Shown here: positions 52,935 through 61,143 of the stretch, one piece after another | Numbering within the stretch: the first letter of the stretch is position 1 | How the letters are laid out: each line of letters opens with the position of its first letter | From: Sphingomonas sp. NFR15 | Lineage (GTDB): Bacteria > Pseudomonadota > Alphaproteobacteria > Sphingomonadales > Sphingomonadaceae | Direction: 5' to 3' | Length of the DNA stretch: 64,000 nucleotides | Assembly (NCBI RefSeq): GCF_900103265.1 | Contig: NZ_FMWX01000001.1 | Location: 935,753 to 999,752, forward strand | Position numbers and translations under genes: made by a program | The notes under the pieces: model-generated | Database searches by the model: none | What the model was told of the DNA's origin: nothing | What the model saw: only the letters and a program-made list of their open reading frames with translations

Positions 52935-52950
52935 TCCGTATCATCCCCCA
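52935..52950 (+). promoter_or_regulatory. FixJ-like box c (universal stress protein)
   Basis: TCCGTATCATCCCCCA followed by TATCGGCACC, 56 bases before the USP start at 53006. It resembles box f (TACGTACTTTCCCCAG then TCGGTGCC). Confidence 0.5.
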
Positions 52951-53005
52951 TATCGGCACCATCGACTCCTTTCCTATCGTCGTCGCCGGAACATTGGAGG
53001 TGGCC

Positions 53006-53803
53006 ATGAAGAACATTCTCTTGCTGGTGCATGACGACAGCGGACAGGAGGCCCGCCTGCAGGCGGCACTGGACATCACCCGTGCGCTCGAAGGGCATCT
53101 GTCCTGCGTCGACGTGTCCGTGCTGCCGATCCTCGTCGGCGATTATTACGGCGGGGCGGAAGCGGAGGCGATCCTGTTCGCCGACGAATGCGAGCGCGAG
53201 ACCAAGAACAAGGCCGCGCTCGAAGCCCGGCTGGTGCACGAGGATGTGGCGTGGGACTGGTGCGATTCCACCGGCTCGATCGAACGATGCCTGCAGGACA
53301 AGGCGGCGCTCGCCGATCTCGTCGTGCTCAACCGCAAGCTCGAGGTCGGCAGCCCAGACATGCACGACATCGTGAGCAATCTCGTGATGCACGCGCGGGC
53401 GCCGATCCTCGCGGTTCCCGAGACGCTGAAGCGCATGACGCTCGACCGCGCGCTCATCGCCTGGGATGGCCGCGGCTCCGTCGCCGCGACGGTGCGGGCG
53501 TGCCTGCCGCTGCTCAAGCTCGCGAAAGATGTCGAGATCTTCATGGCCCGGCGGGGCGGAGACGGCGTCGAGCCGACCGAAGCCGCCGAATATCTGTCAC
53601 GCCACGATGTCCACGCCACCGTCCGCATCGTCGATGAAACGCATACCGCGCCGGATGAACTCATCAGGGACGAGGCGACGCGCTGGCGCGCCGATTACGT
53701 GCTGATGGGCGCCTATGGCCACGGCCGGCTGCGGGAAACCTTCGGGGGCGTGACCAAACGCATGCTGTCCCAAAGCACGTTTCCCCTGATCCTCGGCCAT
53801 TGA
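53006..53803 (+). CDS. universal stress protein (tandem-type, ~265 residues)
   Basis: 265 residues. 'KNILLLVHDDSGQEARLQAA' opens the first Usp fold; the second ends with the nucleotide loop 'GAYGHGRLRETFGGVTKRML' (G-x2-G-x9-G-T pattern), which supports ATP binding. 'ACRAP'-like 'HARAPILAVPETLKRM' sits between. Two close paralogues are at 58105 and 61144. TTGGAGG precedes the ATG. Family roles are stress survival and growth arrest. Confidence 0.92.
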   Translation: MKNILLLVHDDSGQEARLQAALDITRALEGHLSCVDVSVLPILVGDYYGGAEAEAILFADECERETKNKAALEARLVHEDVAWDWCDSTGSIERCLQDKAALADLVVLNRKLEVGSPDMHDIVSNLVMHARAPILAVPETLKRMTLDRALIAWDGRGSVAATVRACLPLLKLAKDVEIFMARRGGDGVEPTEAAEYLSRHDVHATVRIVDETHTAPDELIRDEATRWRADYVLMGAYGHGRLRETFGGVTKRMLSQSTFPLILGH

Positions 53804-53854
53804 GGCGCGCGGCGCGCGCCGCCAGGCGGCGATGCGCGGGGCCGGCGCCCCGCG
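53804..53854 (+). terminator. two GC hairpins between USP and PHA synthase
   Basis: GGCGCGC/GCGCGCC around GGC (53804-53820) and CGCGGGGC/GCCCCGCG around CGGC (53835-53854). They follow the USP stop at once. Terminator or attenuator before phaC; no T-run. Confidence 0.5.
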
Positions 53855-53891
53855 ACGGGGATCGTTTCCGCGAACCGAGGAGGGGCAGGCG

Positions 53892-55661
53892 GTGGAAGCC
53901 GAGCGTGTGAACGATCACGGCGCGGGCGCGGAGCCGCTCGATGCCGTCGCAGATGTGATCGACAGGGTGACCGGCGCCGCGCTGGCGCGGCTGACCGGCG
54001 GGCTCTCGCCCGCGTCGATCGGCGCGGCGTTCCTCGACTGGGCGGTCCATCTCGCGATCTCGCCGGGGCGGCAGCTCCAGCTCGCCGCCGACGCCGATCG
54101 CCAGATTCTGCGCTTCCTCGATTACGCCTGCACCGTCGCGGTCGCCTCCGCGCCGGTCGCGGCGGCGATCGATCCGCTGCCGCAGGACCGGCGCTTCACC
54201 GATGCGGACTGGCAGGCATGGCCGTTCAACCTGATCGAGCAGGCGTTTCTGCTCGGCCAGCAATGGTGCGACAAGAGCGGCCGCGCCGTCGGCGGGGTGA
54301 CGCCCCGCCACGAGGAGATGGTGCGCTTCACCTTGCGCCAGTGGCTCGACGTGATGGCGCCGTCCAATTTCATCGCGACCAATCCCGTCGTGCAGCGGCG
54401 CATCGCGGCGACGGGCGGCCAATGTCTGGCCGATGGCGCCGCCAATTTCCTGGACGATTTCCGTCGCGCGTGTTCGGGCGACCGGCCCGCCGGCGCCGAT
54501 GCCTATCGTCCGGGAATCGAGGTCGCGGTCACGCCCGGCGAGGTCGTCTATCGCAATCATCTGATCGAACTGATCCAGTACCACCCCACCACCGCGACCG
54601 TCCGCCCCGAGCCGGTCCTGATCGTCCCCGCCTGGATCATGAAATATTATATTCTCGATCTCAGCCCGGCCAATTCGCTGGTGCGCTGGCTGGTGGGGCA
54701 AGGCTTCACCGTGTTCATGATCAGTTGGCGCAATCCCGGACGCGAAGACCGCGACATCCACTTCGACGATTATCGCCGGCTGGGCGTGATGAAGGCGCTC
54801 GACGCGGTCACCGCGATCACCGGCCACGCCGCCATCCATGCCGCCGGATATTGCCTGGGCGGCACCCTGCTCGCGATCACCGCCGCGACGATGGCGCGCG
54901 ATGGCGACGCGCGGCTCGCCTCGATGACGCTGTTCGCCGCGCAGACCGAGTTCAGCGAACCGGGCGAGCTCGGCCTGTTCATCGACGCGGCGCAGGTGCA
55001 TTTCCTCGAAAACATGATGTGGGCGCAAGGCTATCTCGACAGCCGCCAGATGGGTGGCGCCTTCCAGATGCTGCGGTCGAACGACCTGCTGTGGTCGCGC
55101 GTCATCCACGGCTATCTGATGGGCGAAGCCGAGCCGATGAACGATCTGATGGCGTGGAACGCCGACGGCACCCGGCTTCCGCAGGCGATGCACAGCGAAT
55201 ATCTGCGGCGGCTCTTCCTCGACGACGATCTCGCCGAAGGCCGTTACCAGGTCGATGACAGGACGATCGCGCTCAACGACATTCGCGTGCCGATCTTCGC
55301 GGTGGGCACCGAATGGGATCACGTCGCGCCGTGGCGCTCGGTCTTCAAGATCCACCTGCTGACCGATACCGAGGTGACCTTCCTGCTCGCCAGCGGCGGC
55401 CACAATGCCGGCATCGTTTCCGAGCCCGGGCATCCGGGGCGGCATTTCCGCGTCATGACGCACCCGGCGACGCGCGGCCATCTCGATCCCGATGGCTGGC
55501 AGGCGGTCGCGCGCGGGCAGGAAGGGAGTTGGTGGCTCGCCTGGGCGGCCTGGCTCGGCGAACGCTCCGGGCAGCCCGGCCCGCCCCCGTCCATCGGGAA
55601 ACCGGAGGCCGGATACGGGCCGATCGAACCCGCGCCCGGCCAATACGTCCTCTCGCGCTGA
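53892..55661 (+). CDS. phaC: class I polyhydroxyalkanoate synthase
   Basis: 589 residues, the length of class I PhaC. Nucleophile Cys321 in 'AAGYCLGGTLLAITAA' (lipase-box-like G-x-C-x-G), Asp in 'VGTEWDHVAPWRSVFK', His in 'ASGGHNAGIVSEPG'. 'EVVYRNHLIELIQY' and 'PAWIMKYYILDLSPANSLVR' are typical of the family. The GTG at 53892 follows GAGGAGGGG; an upstream ATG at 53832 lies inside the hairpin region. It polymerises (R)-3-hydroxyacyl-CoA. Confidence 0.92.
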   Translation: MEAERVNDHGAGAEPLDAVADVIDRVTGAALARLTGGLSPASIGAAFLDWAVHLAISPGRQLQLAADADRQILRFLDYACTVAVASAPVAAAIDPLPQDRRFTDADWQAWPFNLIEQAFLLGQQWCDKSGRAVGGVTPRHEEMVRFTLRQWLDVMAPSNFIATNPVVQRRIAATGGQCLADGAANFLDDFRRACSGDRPAGADAYRPGIEVAVTPGEVVYRNHLIELIQYHPTTATVRPEPVLIVPAWIMKYYILDLSPANSLVRWLVGQGFTVFMISWRNPGREDRDIHFDDYRRLGVMKALDAVTAITGHAAIHAAGYCLGGTLLAITAATMARDGDARLASMTLFAAQTEFSEPGELGLFIDAAQVHFLENMMWAQGYLDSRQMGGAFQMLRSNDLLWSRVIHGYLMGEAEPMNDLMAWNADGTRLPQAMHSEYLRRLFLDDDLAEGRYQVDDRTIALNDIRVPIFAVGTEWDHVAPWRSVFKIHLLTDTEVTFLLASGGHNAGIVSEPGHPGRHFRVMTHPATRGHLDPDGWQAVARGQEGSWWLAWAAWLGERSGQPGPPPSIGKPEAGYGPIEPAPGQYVLSR

Positions 55662-55683
55662 AGCTGGGCGCGGCGCGCGGCGG

Positions 55684-56334
55684 TCATCCCGCCGCCGCGC
55701 GCGCCGACGCGTCGGCGAGCTCGCGGATCACCTTGCCCGCTTCCATGCGCACGTCGCTCAGATACTGGCGCACGAAGCCCGCATCGACGCCATCGACGAT
55801 CTCGTCATAGTGGACATGGCGCACCATCCGCAGCGCGAAGGCGTGTTTGATGTAATGGTCGAAACAGCTCCGCAAGCCGTTCACCTGCCCTTGCAGGTTC
55901 AGCCAGACTTCGCGCGCGGCCGAGGACGTGAAGCTTATCATCACCTTGCCGGTCAGCACGCCTTTCGCCGCCGCCGCCTGCACGTCCTGCGCGGTCGCGG
56001 CCGAAGCCAGCACACGCTCGACATAGCCTTTCATCATCGCCGGCGGTGTCCCGAACCAGATCGGATAGACCAGCACGAACGCGACCGCGTCCGCGAGGAT
56101 CGCGAGTTCGTCGGTCACGTCCGGAAAGCGGCGGAACGCCGGCCCGGGCCGTTCCTCGCGTCTCAGGACCGGATTGAAGTTCATCGCGTACAGGTCGCGC
56201 AGGATCGCGCGGTGTCCGTGCTTCTCGACCGCGTCGCAATAGGCGCGCGCGACCGAGGCGTTGAAGCTGTTGTCATCGGGGTGGCAGAGGATGACGACAT
56301 GCAGCGGGGCTGCGCCGGGATCGTTGCTTGCCAT
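55684..56334 (-). CDS. NAD(P)H:quinone-oxidoreductase-like flavodoxin-fold protein (1)
   Basis: 216 residues, flavodoxin_2 fold. 'VVILCHPDDNSFNASVARAY', 'DLYAMNFNPVLRREERP' and 'FVLVYPIWFGTPPAMMKGYV' fit KefF/MdaB/NQO1-type proteins. GGAGG precedes the ATG at 56334. It is second in a minus-strand pair with the gene at 56373. Two more paralogues lie at 58907 and 59800. Probable role: two-electron quinone reduction or partner of a K+ efflux system. Confidence 0.87.
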   Translation of the reverse strand: MASNDPGAAPLHVVILCHPDDNSFNASVARAYCDAVEKHGHRAILRDLYAMNFNPVLRREERPGPAFRRFPDVTDELAILADAVAFVLVYPIWFGTPPAMMKGYVERVLASAATAQDVQAAAAKGVLTGKVMISFTSSAAREVWLNLQGQVNGLRSCFDHYIKHAFALRMVRHVHYDEIVDGVDAGFVRQYLSDVRMEAGKVIRELADASARAAAG

Positions 56335-56372
56335 GAATCGGGCCTCCGTCTGAAACACCGTGCGCGGGACGA

Positions 56373-56954
56373 TCAGATCCCGGCCTCGCCGAAATCGAAC
56401 AGATCGTCGAGCCACCCCGCCCGCGCCACCGCGCTCCCCTCGACATTGCCGATCAGGACATGGCCGAGCGGCCGTATCCCGACGAACCGCAGGATGTTGC
56501 GCTCGAAACTCTTGACGCAGTGCGCGCGGTAATAGGTGCGATAGACCACCGCCGGCATCCCCATCGTCACGATCAGCCGCCCCGTGCGCGACGTCAGGCG
56601 CTTCTCGTGCAGCTTGCCCTGCCGCTCGACGAACGCGAATCCGGGCCGCATCACCTGCTCGACGAAGCCCTTGAGCAGCGCGGGCATGTCGCCGAGCCAT
56701 AGCGGGAAGAAGATGGCGATGTGATCGGCCCAGGCGACCGCTTCCTGCGCGGTCTGGATATCGGGGGGCAGGTTGCCATTCTCCCAATCAGCGCGCGAGG
56801 CGACCAACGGGAAGCGAAGCTCGGCGACGTTGAGCGTGCGGACCTCATGCCCCCCCTCCTCGGCCCCTTCGATGTATCGCCGCGCGAGTGCGTGGACGAA
56901 CCGCGCCGGATCTGCGTCCGGGTGCCCGTCGATGACGAGAAGGCGCTTCTTCAT
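56373..56954 (-). CDS. NAD(P)H:quinone-oxidoreductase-like flavodoxin-fold protein (2)
   Basis: 193 residues. 'KRLLVIDGHPDADPARFVHA', 'IAIFFPLWLGDMPALLKGFV', 'LIVTMGMPAVVYRTYYRAHC'. This is a distinct subfamily from the other three paralogues. GGAGG fixes ATG 56954. It is first gene of a minus-strand pair; box d lies 133 bases upstream. Confidence 0.87.
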   Translation of the reverse strand: MKKRLLVIDGHPDADPARFVHALARRYIEGAEEGGHEVRTLNVAELRFPLVASRADWENGNLPPDIQTAQEAVAWADHIAIFFPLWLGDMPALLKGFVEQVMRPGFAFVERQGKLHEKRLTSRTGRLIVTMGMPAVVYRTYYRAHCVKSFERNILRFVGIRPLGHVLIGNVEGSAVARAGWLDDLFDFGEAGI

Positions 56955-57086
56955 GCCGCGTCCTCCGTGGCGACGCGCGGCGCGGCGCTGGCGGTCGGAG
57001 CGGATGGGTGGCGGATCGTCATCGTGTCTCTCGCCGGTTTGCGAACTGCGCTGCCGGGTTTGCCCCAGACGCGGCGGGCGCGGCCA

Positions 57087-57102
57087 TGCGTAATTCCCCG
57101 CA
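57087..57102 (-). promoter_or_regulatory. FixJ-like box d (quinone-reductase pair / HTH gene)
   Basis: Minus-strand TGCGGGGAATTACGCA followed by TGGCCGCG. On the plus strand it reads TGCGTAATTCCCCGCA, close to the FixJ form. It could serve the divergent units starting at 56954 and 57228. Confidence 0.5.
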
Positions 57103-57227
57103 TCCGCGCGCCGGACGCGCCCGAGACCCGGGCGGCCCGGCCGATCCGTGTGACCATTACGTAACGACGCGGCGCAGCAATCGCGCAACAATCGCGCAAC
57201 ATGGCGGGGTTCGCCGAGGAGCGTCGG

Positions 57228-57338
57228 ATGAGGAATGTCGCCGCATCGACCACGGGCCAAAGGCCGGGAGCCCCTATCGTCGCGCATGGCGCGGGCGCCG
57301 CGCGCGCGCTGGCGCCGTGCCCGCCGGGCGCCGCGTGA
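57228..57338 (+). CDS. possible 36-residue leader ORF coupled to the HTH gene
   Basis: A 37-codon frame with GAGGAGCG before the ATG at 57228, rich in Ala/Gly/Pro, ends TGATG at 57336-57340 so its stop overlaps the start of the HTH gene. It may be a real peptide that delivers ribosomes, or the displaced N-terminus of a longer FixJ-like protein. Confidence 0.35.
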   Translation: MRNVAASTTGQRPGAPIVAHGAGAARALAPCPPGAA

Positions 57339-57592
57339 TGCCGCCCGCGCCCGACTCGCTCCGGGCGCCGGACCATCGCCGCCCGGCCACGCTCGAGAGC
57401 CTCTCCGCGCGCGAACGCGACGTGCTCGACGGCGTCGTGCGCGGCCTGACCAACAAGCAGATCGCGATCGAACTCGGCATCAGCCACCGCACGGTCGAAA
57501 ATCATCGCGGCCGCCTGATGCGCAAGCTCCGCGTCGGCAGCGCGGCCGATCTCGTCGCGATCGCCACCGCCCGCCCGACCGACACCGCGTAA
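57338..57592 (+). CDS. FixJ/LuxR-type HTH protein without receiver domain
   Basis: 84 residues, nearly all HTH: 'LESLSARERDVLDGVVRGLT' then 'NKQIAIELGISHRTVENHRG' and 'RLMRKLRVGSAADLVAIA'. The 'TVENHRGRLMRKLRV' helix and 'LVAIA' end resemble the FixJ output domain. FixJ normally has a ~120-residue receiver in front; here no receiver is encoded. It is a candidate binder of the boxes in this island, constitutive or co-operating with a full FixJ elsewhere. Confidence 0.75.
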   Translation: MPPAPDSLRAPDHRRPATLESLSARERDVLDGVVRGLTNKQIAIELGISHRTVENHRGRLMRKLRVGSAADLVAIATARPTDTA

Positions 57593-57664
57593 CATCCCGT
57601 ATAGCGCCCCGCCCGGCCCAAGATGCAGACCGCCCCTGCGGGGACCATTTGACCGGAGACCGAG

Positions 57665-58057
57665 ATGAGTGAAGATCAGCAGACGTTGGTAACGGATCAA
57701 CACGCCGCCAGGAGCGAGGCGTCCGTCACGGCGGCGATTCCCGCGATCGGCAAGATGCTGATGGTGGGGCCGCGCCTTCAGGCCACCGTGCTCAAGACCT
57801 ATTTCGACCGTCAACGTCAGGCGATCGCGTTTCTCAGCGAGCGCACGGCCGACGGCCTGAAGTTCGCCGACGCGGTATCCAGCGCGAACACGCCCACCGA
57901 GGTGCTCTCGGCCTGTTCGGACTTCGTCCAGACCGGCTTCAGGCATTTCGCGGAGCAAAGCGGCGAGATCGGCCGCCAAGCGGTCGAGGCGTTGCAGACC
58001 GCGCAGCGCGACGCCGCCAACATCGCGGCCGCGACCACGCCGCGTCACGCCGCCTGA
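57665..58057 (+). CDS. phasin family protein
   Basis: 130 residues, helical and Ala-rich: 'QATVLKTYFDRQRQAIAFLS', 'CSDFVQTGFRHFAEQSGEI', 'GRQAVEALQTAQRDAANIAA'. The Phasin_2-like pattern fits a coat protein of PHB granules made by phaC/phaB. GGAGACCGAG before the ATG. It lies just after the HTH gene and before the second USP. Confidence 0.8.
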   Translation: MSEDQQTLVTDQHAARSEASVTAAIPAIGKMLMVGPRLQATVLKTYFDRQRQAIAFLSERTADGLKFADAVSSANTPTEVLSACSDFVQTGFRHFAEQSGEIGRQAVEALQTAQRDAANIAAATTPRHAA

Positions 58058-58104
58058 CACGTCGGCGGCCGGCGGCCTTCATCGAAGCGGGGACGCGAAA
58101 AACA

Positions 58105-58893
58105 ATGAACACCATTCTCTTGCTCGTCCATGATGACGCCGGTCTCACTTCACGGCTGCGGGCCGCCGTCGATGTCGCCGGAGCGCTGGACGCGACCTTG
58201 CTCTGTCTCGATCTGACCATCCCGATCGCATCGATCGGCGCGGACCCGCTGTTCGGGCCGATGGTGCTGGAGCCGGACACCGCCACCGAGGCGGTGCTGG
58301 CGGCACGCGCCGAACTCGACCGCAGCGGGCTTCGATACGACTGGATCGAGCGGCGCGGCGAGCTGGCGCACGAACTCGCGCAGGTCGCCCCGCTCGCCGA
58401 TCTGGTGGTGCTGAGTTCGCCGAAGGACTTGCTCTTCCCCGCGATGCACAAGGCGATCGGCGAAACACTGGTACACGCCGACAAGCCCGTGCTCGCGGTG
58501 CCGGGTACGGCGGCTGGCATGCAACTCCACGGCGAGGCGCTTCTGCTGTGGGACGGATCACAGGGCGCGAACGACGCGATGCTCGCGGCGATGCCGTTGC
58601 TGCGCCGCGCCGCGTCCGTCACCGTGCTGGAGATCGACGACGGCTCGCTCGGCGTGCCCGCTTTTAAATGCACCGAATATCTGTCGGAGCGCGGCATCCG
58701 CCACCACCTCCGGCACGATCCCGCGTTCGGCGAGAAGGCCGGGTTCGTGATCCGCGAAGCGATCGAGGGGATCAAACCCGCCTATGTCGTCATGGGCGGC
58801 TACGGCCACGCGCGTCTGGTGGAGGGCCTGTTCGGCGGCGTGACCGAGCGCCTGCTGAACGATTGCCCCTTCCCGCTCTTCATCAAGCATTGA
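58105..58893 (+). CDS. universal stress protein (paralogue 2)
   Basis: 262 residues. 'NTILLLVHDDAGLTSRLRAA', 'ADKPVLAVPGTAAGMQ' and the nucleotide loop 'GGYGHARLVEGLFGGVTERL'. Same two-fold layout as the USP at 53006. Transcribed after the phasin, with the quinone-reductase-like gene 14 bases on. AGCGGGGAC-like weak ribosome site. Confidence 0.92.
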   Translation: MNTILLLVHDDAGLTSRLRAAVDVAGALDATLLCLDLTIPIASIGADPLFGPMVLEPDTATEAVLAARAELDRSGLRYDWIERRGELAHELAQVAPLADLVVLSSPKDLLFPAMHKAIGETLVHADKPVLAVPGTAAGMQLHGEALLLWDGSQGANDAMLAAMPLLRRAASVTVLEIDDGSLGVPAFKCTEYLSERGIRHHLRHDPAFGEKAGFVIREAIEGIKPAYVVMGGYGHARLVEGLFGGVTERLLNDCPFPLFIKH

Positions 58894-58906
58894 AGGAGAT
58901 GCGGCC

Positions 58907-59596
58907 GTGACCATCGAACCGATCCGGCATCTGGTGGTGCTATGCCATCCCCGCAGCGGCAGCTTCAACCACCAGATCGCCGCCACCTATAGCGAAACCG
59001 TGCAGGCGTGCGGTCAGGTCGTGTGTGTGCGCGATCTCTATGCGCTGCGCTTCGATCCGATCCTCGAATATATCGGCGAAGGGCCGCAACTCGCCACGCT
59101 CGACGACCTGCGCGAAATCCGCCGCTGCGACGTCCTCACCTTCATCTATCCGATCTGGTTCGGCCTCCCCCCGGCGATGATCAAGGGCTATGTCGATCGC
59201 GTGCTGGGCGGCGGCTTCAAGCCGGACAGCGAGCATCCCCGCGTGGGCAAGCCGCTGCTCGCGGGCGTGCGCATGCTCGGCATCACGACATCGGCCTCGA
59301 CCGAGGCGTGGCTCGCCGAGCACGGGCAGTTGATCGCGCTTCGCGAAGGCTTCGACCGATATCTCGGTACGATCTTCAACATGGCGGACACCCGGCACCT
59401 GCACATCGACGCCATCGTCGAGGGCCTCGACAAACATTATGCCGAGGAACAGCTCGAACGGGTGCGCGAGACCGCCCGGCAGATCTGCGCCGACGCACTT
59501 CACGCCGCCCACCGCGACGAGATGTCGCGCGTTCTCAGCCATGGCCGCGCCGCACCGCAGGCGCCGCCGCCCGTACCGGAGCATCCGCCCGCCTGA
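58907..59596 (+). CDS. NAD(P)H:quinone-oxidoreductase-like flavodoxin-fold protein (3)
   Basis: 229 residues. 'VVLCHPRSGSFNHQIAATYS', 'DLYALRFDPILEYIGEGP', 'TFIYPIWFGLPPAMIKGYVD'. GTG at 58907 follows AAGGAGA. It has a Pro-rich C-terminal tail ('APPPVPEHPPA'). Co-transcribed with the USP upstream and the small membrane protein downstream. Confidence 0.87.
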   Translation: MTIEPIRHLVVLCHPRSGSFNHQIAATYSETVQACGQVVCVRDLYALRFDPILEYIGEGPQLATLDDLREIRRCDVLTFIYPIWFGLPPAMIKGYVDRVLGGGFKPDSEHPRVGKPLLAGVRMLGITTSASTEAWLAEHGQLIALREGFDRYLGTIFNMADTRHLHIDAIVEGLDKHYAEEQLERVRETARQICADALHAAHRDEMSRVLSHGRAAPQAPPPVPEHPPA

Positions 59597-59633
59597 CCGC
59601 GCCGCCCACCGCCGCTTGAAAGGAAGCCCGCCG

Positions 59634-59777
59634 ATGTCACAGCAGTTTGACGACGAGGGGCCGATCCCCCCCGGAGAGGAGATCGGCCGCACGCCCGGCC
59701 CAATCGCCTTTTTCGTCGGTCTCACCCTGCTCGGCATGGTCATGGCGCTCGTCGCGCTGCTCAAGCAGCGGTTTTGA
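59634..59777 (+). CDS. small single-span membrane protein
   Basis: 47 residues. Acidic Pro-rich N-terminus ('DDEGPIPPGEEIGRTPGP') and one membrane helix ('IAFFVGLTLLGMVMALVALL'). GAAAGGAAG lies eight bases before the ATG, supporting translation. No family recognised. Last gene of the plus-strand unit 57338-59777. Confidence 0.65.
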   Translation: MSQQFDDEGPIPPGEEIGRTPGPIAFFVGLTLLGMVMALVALLKQRF

Positions 59778-59799
59778 TCGCGAGCGGCACCGCCGCGCG

Positions 59800-60441
59800 T
59801 CAGGCGTCGGCTCGGGCCGGCATGTCGCAGACTTGCCGCGCGGCGGCCCGCACCCGTTCGAGTTGCGCCGCCGCGTGATGCTCGCTCATGTTAGGCACGA
59901 TCTCGTCGATCGCGACATGGTCGCTCCGCCGCATCCCGAAGGCGCGCATCAGATAGGCATCGAACACCGCGCGGAGCGAATCGTCCTGCCCGCGCGCGTG
60001 CAGCCACACATGCGACAGACCCGAGGTGCTGAACGACAGCAGCGGCTTGCCCGCCAGCGGCGACTGCGTCCGGTTGTCGGCGACCTTGCGAAACGAATGG
60101 TTCGCGCCGAGCACCCGGTCGACATAGCCCTTCAGCATCGCCGGCGGCAGGCCGTACCAGATCGGATAGACCAGAACGAGGATATCCGCCGCGTTCAGCA
60201 GATCGAGCTCGGCCGCGACATCGGCGGAGGGCGTCCATGCGCCGGTGCCGGGCCGCTCCTCGTCGCGCAGCACCGGATCGAACCCGAGCGCGTACAGATC
60301 GCGGACCTCGACGCCATGACCATAGCCGCGCGCAGTCTCGGCATAGGTGTTCACGATCGCATGGTCGAAACTGTGGGTCGAGGGGTTGGCGCAGACCAGC
60401 AGGTGGCGGAACGGGGCGGACGGTGTCTGAGGGCCGGCCAT
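59800..60441 (-). CDS. NAD(P)H:quinone-oxidoreductase-like flavodoxin-fold protein (4)
   Basis: 213 residues. 'HLLVCANPSTHSFDHAIVNT', 'DLYALGFDPVLRDEERPG', 'LVLVYPIWYGLPPAMLKGYV'. GGAG spacing favours the third of three consecutive ATGs (60441). Close to paralogues 1 and 3. Its upstream box e is 58 bases away, the same distance as in the Hsp20 operon. Confidence 0.87.
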   Translation of the reverse strand: MAGPQTPSAPFRHLLVCANPSTHSFDHAIVNTYAETARGYGHGVEVRDLYALGFDPVLRDEERPGTGAWTPSADVAAELDLLNAADILVLVYPIWYGLPPAMLKGYVDRVLGANHSFRKVADNRTQSPLAGKPLLSFSTSGLSHVWLHARGQDDSLRAVFDAYLMRAFGMRRSDHVAIDEIVPNMSEHHAAAQLERVRAAARQVCDMPARADA

Positions 60442-60498
60442 CATCATCTCCAATCAGCTATCGTCGGCGGTCATCGCCGCTCGGCCGGGGGATGGCCA

Positions 60499-60514
60499 TG
60501 CGTAGTCTCCCGTA
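60499..60514 (-). promoter_or_regulatory. FixJ-like box e
   Basis: Minus-strand TACGGGAGACTACGCA followed by TGGCCATC, almost the same as box d in its right half and flank (TACGCATGGCC). Plus strand reads TGCGTAGTCTCCCGTA, close to the FixJ form. Confidence 0.55.
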
Positions 60515-60541
60515 GCGGCGGCGGGGGCGCGGCATCGGGGC

Positions 60542-60557
60542 TACGTACTTTCCCCAG
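60542..60557 (+). promoter_or_regulatory. FixJ-like box f (channel gene)
   Basis: TACGTACTTTCCCCAG, 38 bases before the channel ATG. It differs by one base from the recalled FixJ consensus TAMGTAGTTTCCC over 13 positions. Confidence 0.55.
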
Positions 60558-60594
60558 TCGGTGCCCCTCGCGGCCTTTTGCTACTCGCGCGGGC

Positions 60595-61032
60595 ATGAGT
60601 CTCGCCTGCCAATTGCTCGTCGCGACCGCGATGGTCTTGTCGATGCTGATCCTGCATCTCGGCGGTTTGGCGCTGCTGATCAGCGTGCTGGCGCACCGCG
60701 CGCGCGTGCCCGCCGAGCGCCACTGGCGGGTCGAGGTCGCGGTGATCGTCGCCGCGGCGATCGGGCTGTTCGTGCTGCACGGTATCGAGATCTGGGCCTA
60801 TGCGCTGCTTTACGACGGCACTGGCGCGGTGCCCGATTTCGAAACCGCGCTGTATTTCTCCACCGCCACCTATACGACGATCGGCTATGGCGATGTCCTG
60901 CTCGCCCGGCCGTGGCGGCTGATCGGCGCGATCGAGGGCGCGAACGGCATCATCCTGCTGGGCTGGTCGACCGCCTTCTTCGTCGCGATGGTGCGCCGGA
61001 TCGGCTTCGTCGAGCGGCAGCTCGGCCTATAG
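60595..61032 (+). CDS. two-TM potassium-channel protein
   Basis: 145 residues. Membrane helices near residues 7-33 and 47-72 precede a pore loop with selectivity filter 'TYTTIGYGDVLLARPW', then a final helix ('GIILLGWSTAFFVAMVRRIG'). Ion_trans_2 type with no large cytosolic gating domain. May counter K+ leak under stress together with the KefF-like reductases. Weak ribosome site. Confidence 0.88.
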   Translation: MSLACQLLVATAMVLSMLILHLGGLALLISVLAHRARVPAERHWRVEVAVIVAAAIGLFVLHGIEIWAYALLYDGTGAVPDFETALYFSTATYTTIGYGDVLLARPWRLIGAIEGANGIILLGWSTAFFVAMVRRIGFVERQLGL

Positions 61033-61063
61033 CCCGCCATCGCCCCGTCGGCCCTGCGCCATG

Positions 61064-61079
61064 TCCGTATGATTGCGGA
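61064..61079 (+). promoter_or_regulatory. FixJ-like box b (third USP)
   Basis: TCCGTATGATTGCGGA followed by TGGGCGGCGCGTGG, 65 bases before the USP start at 61144. The flank matches that after box a (50075). Confidence 0.6.
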
Positions 61080-61143
61080 TGGGCGGCGCGTGGCGCGCGA
61101 CATACCCCTGGTGATGACGGTATCGCGGCACGGGAACGACCCG

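Noticed and set aside
57597-57612. CCCGTATAGCGCCCCG as a tenth FixJ-like box before the phasin
   Set aside because: Only the CGTA part matches; the right half and flank do not fit, so it was not counted.
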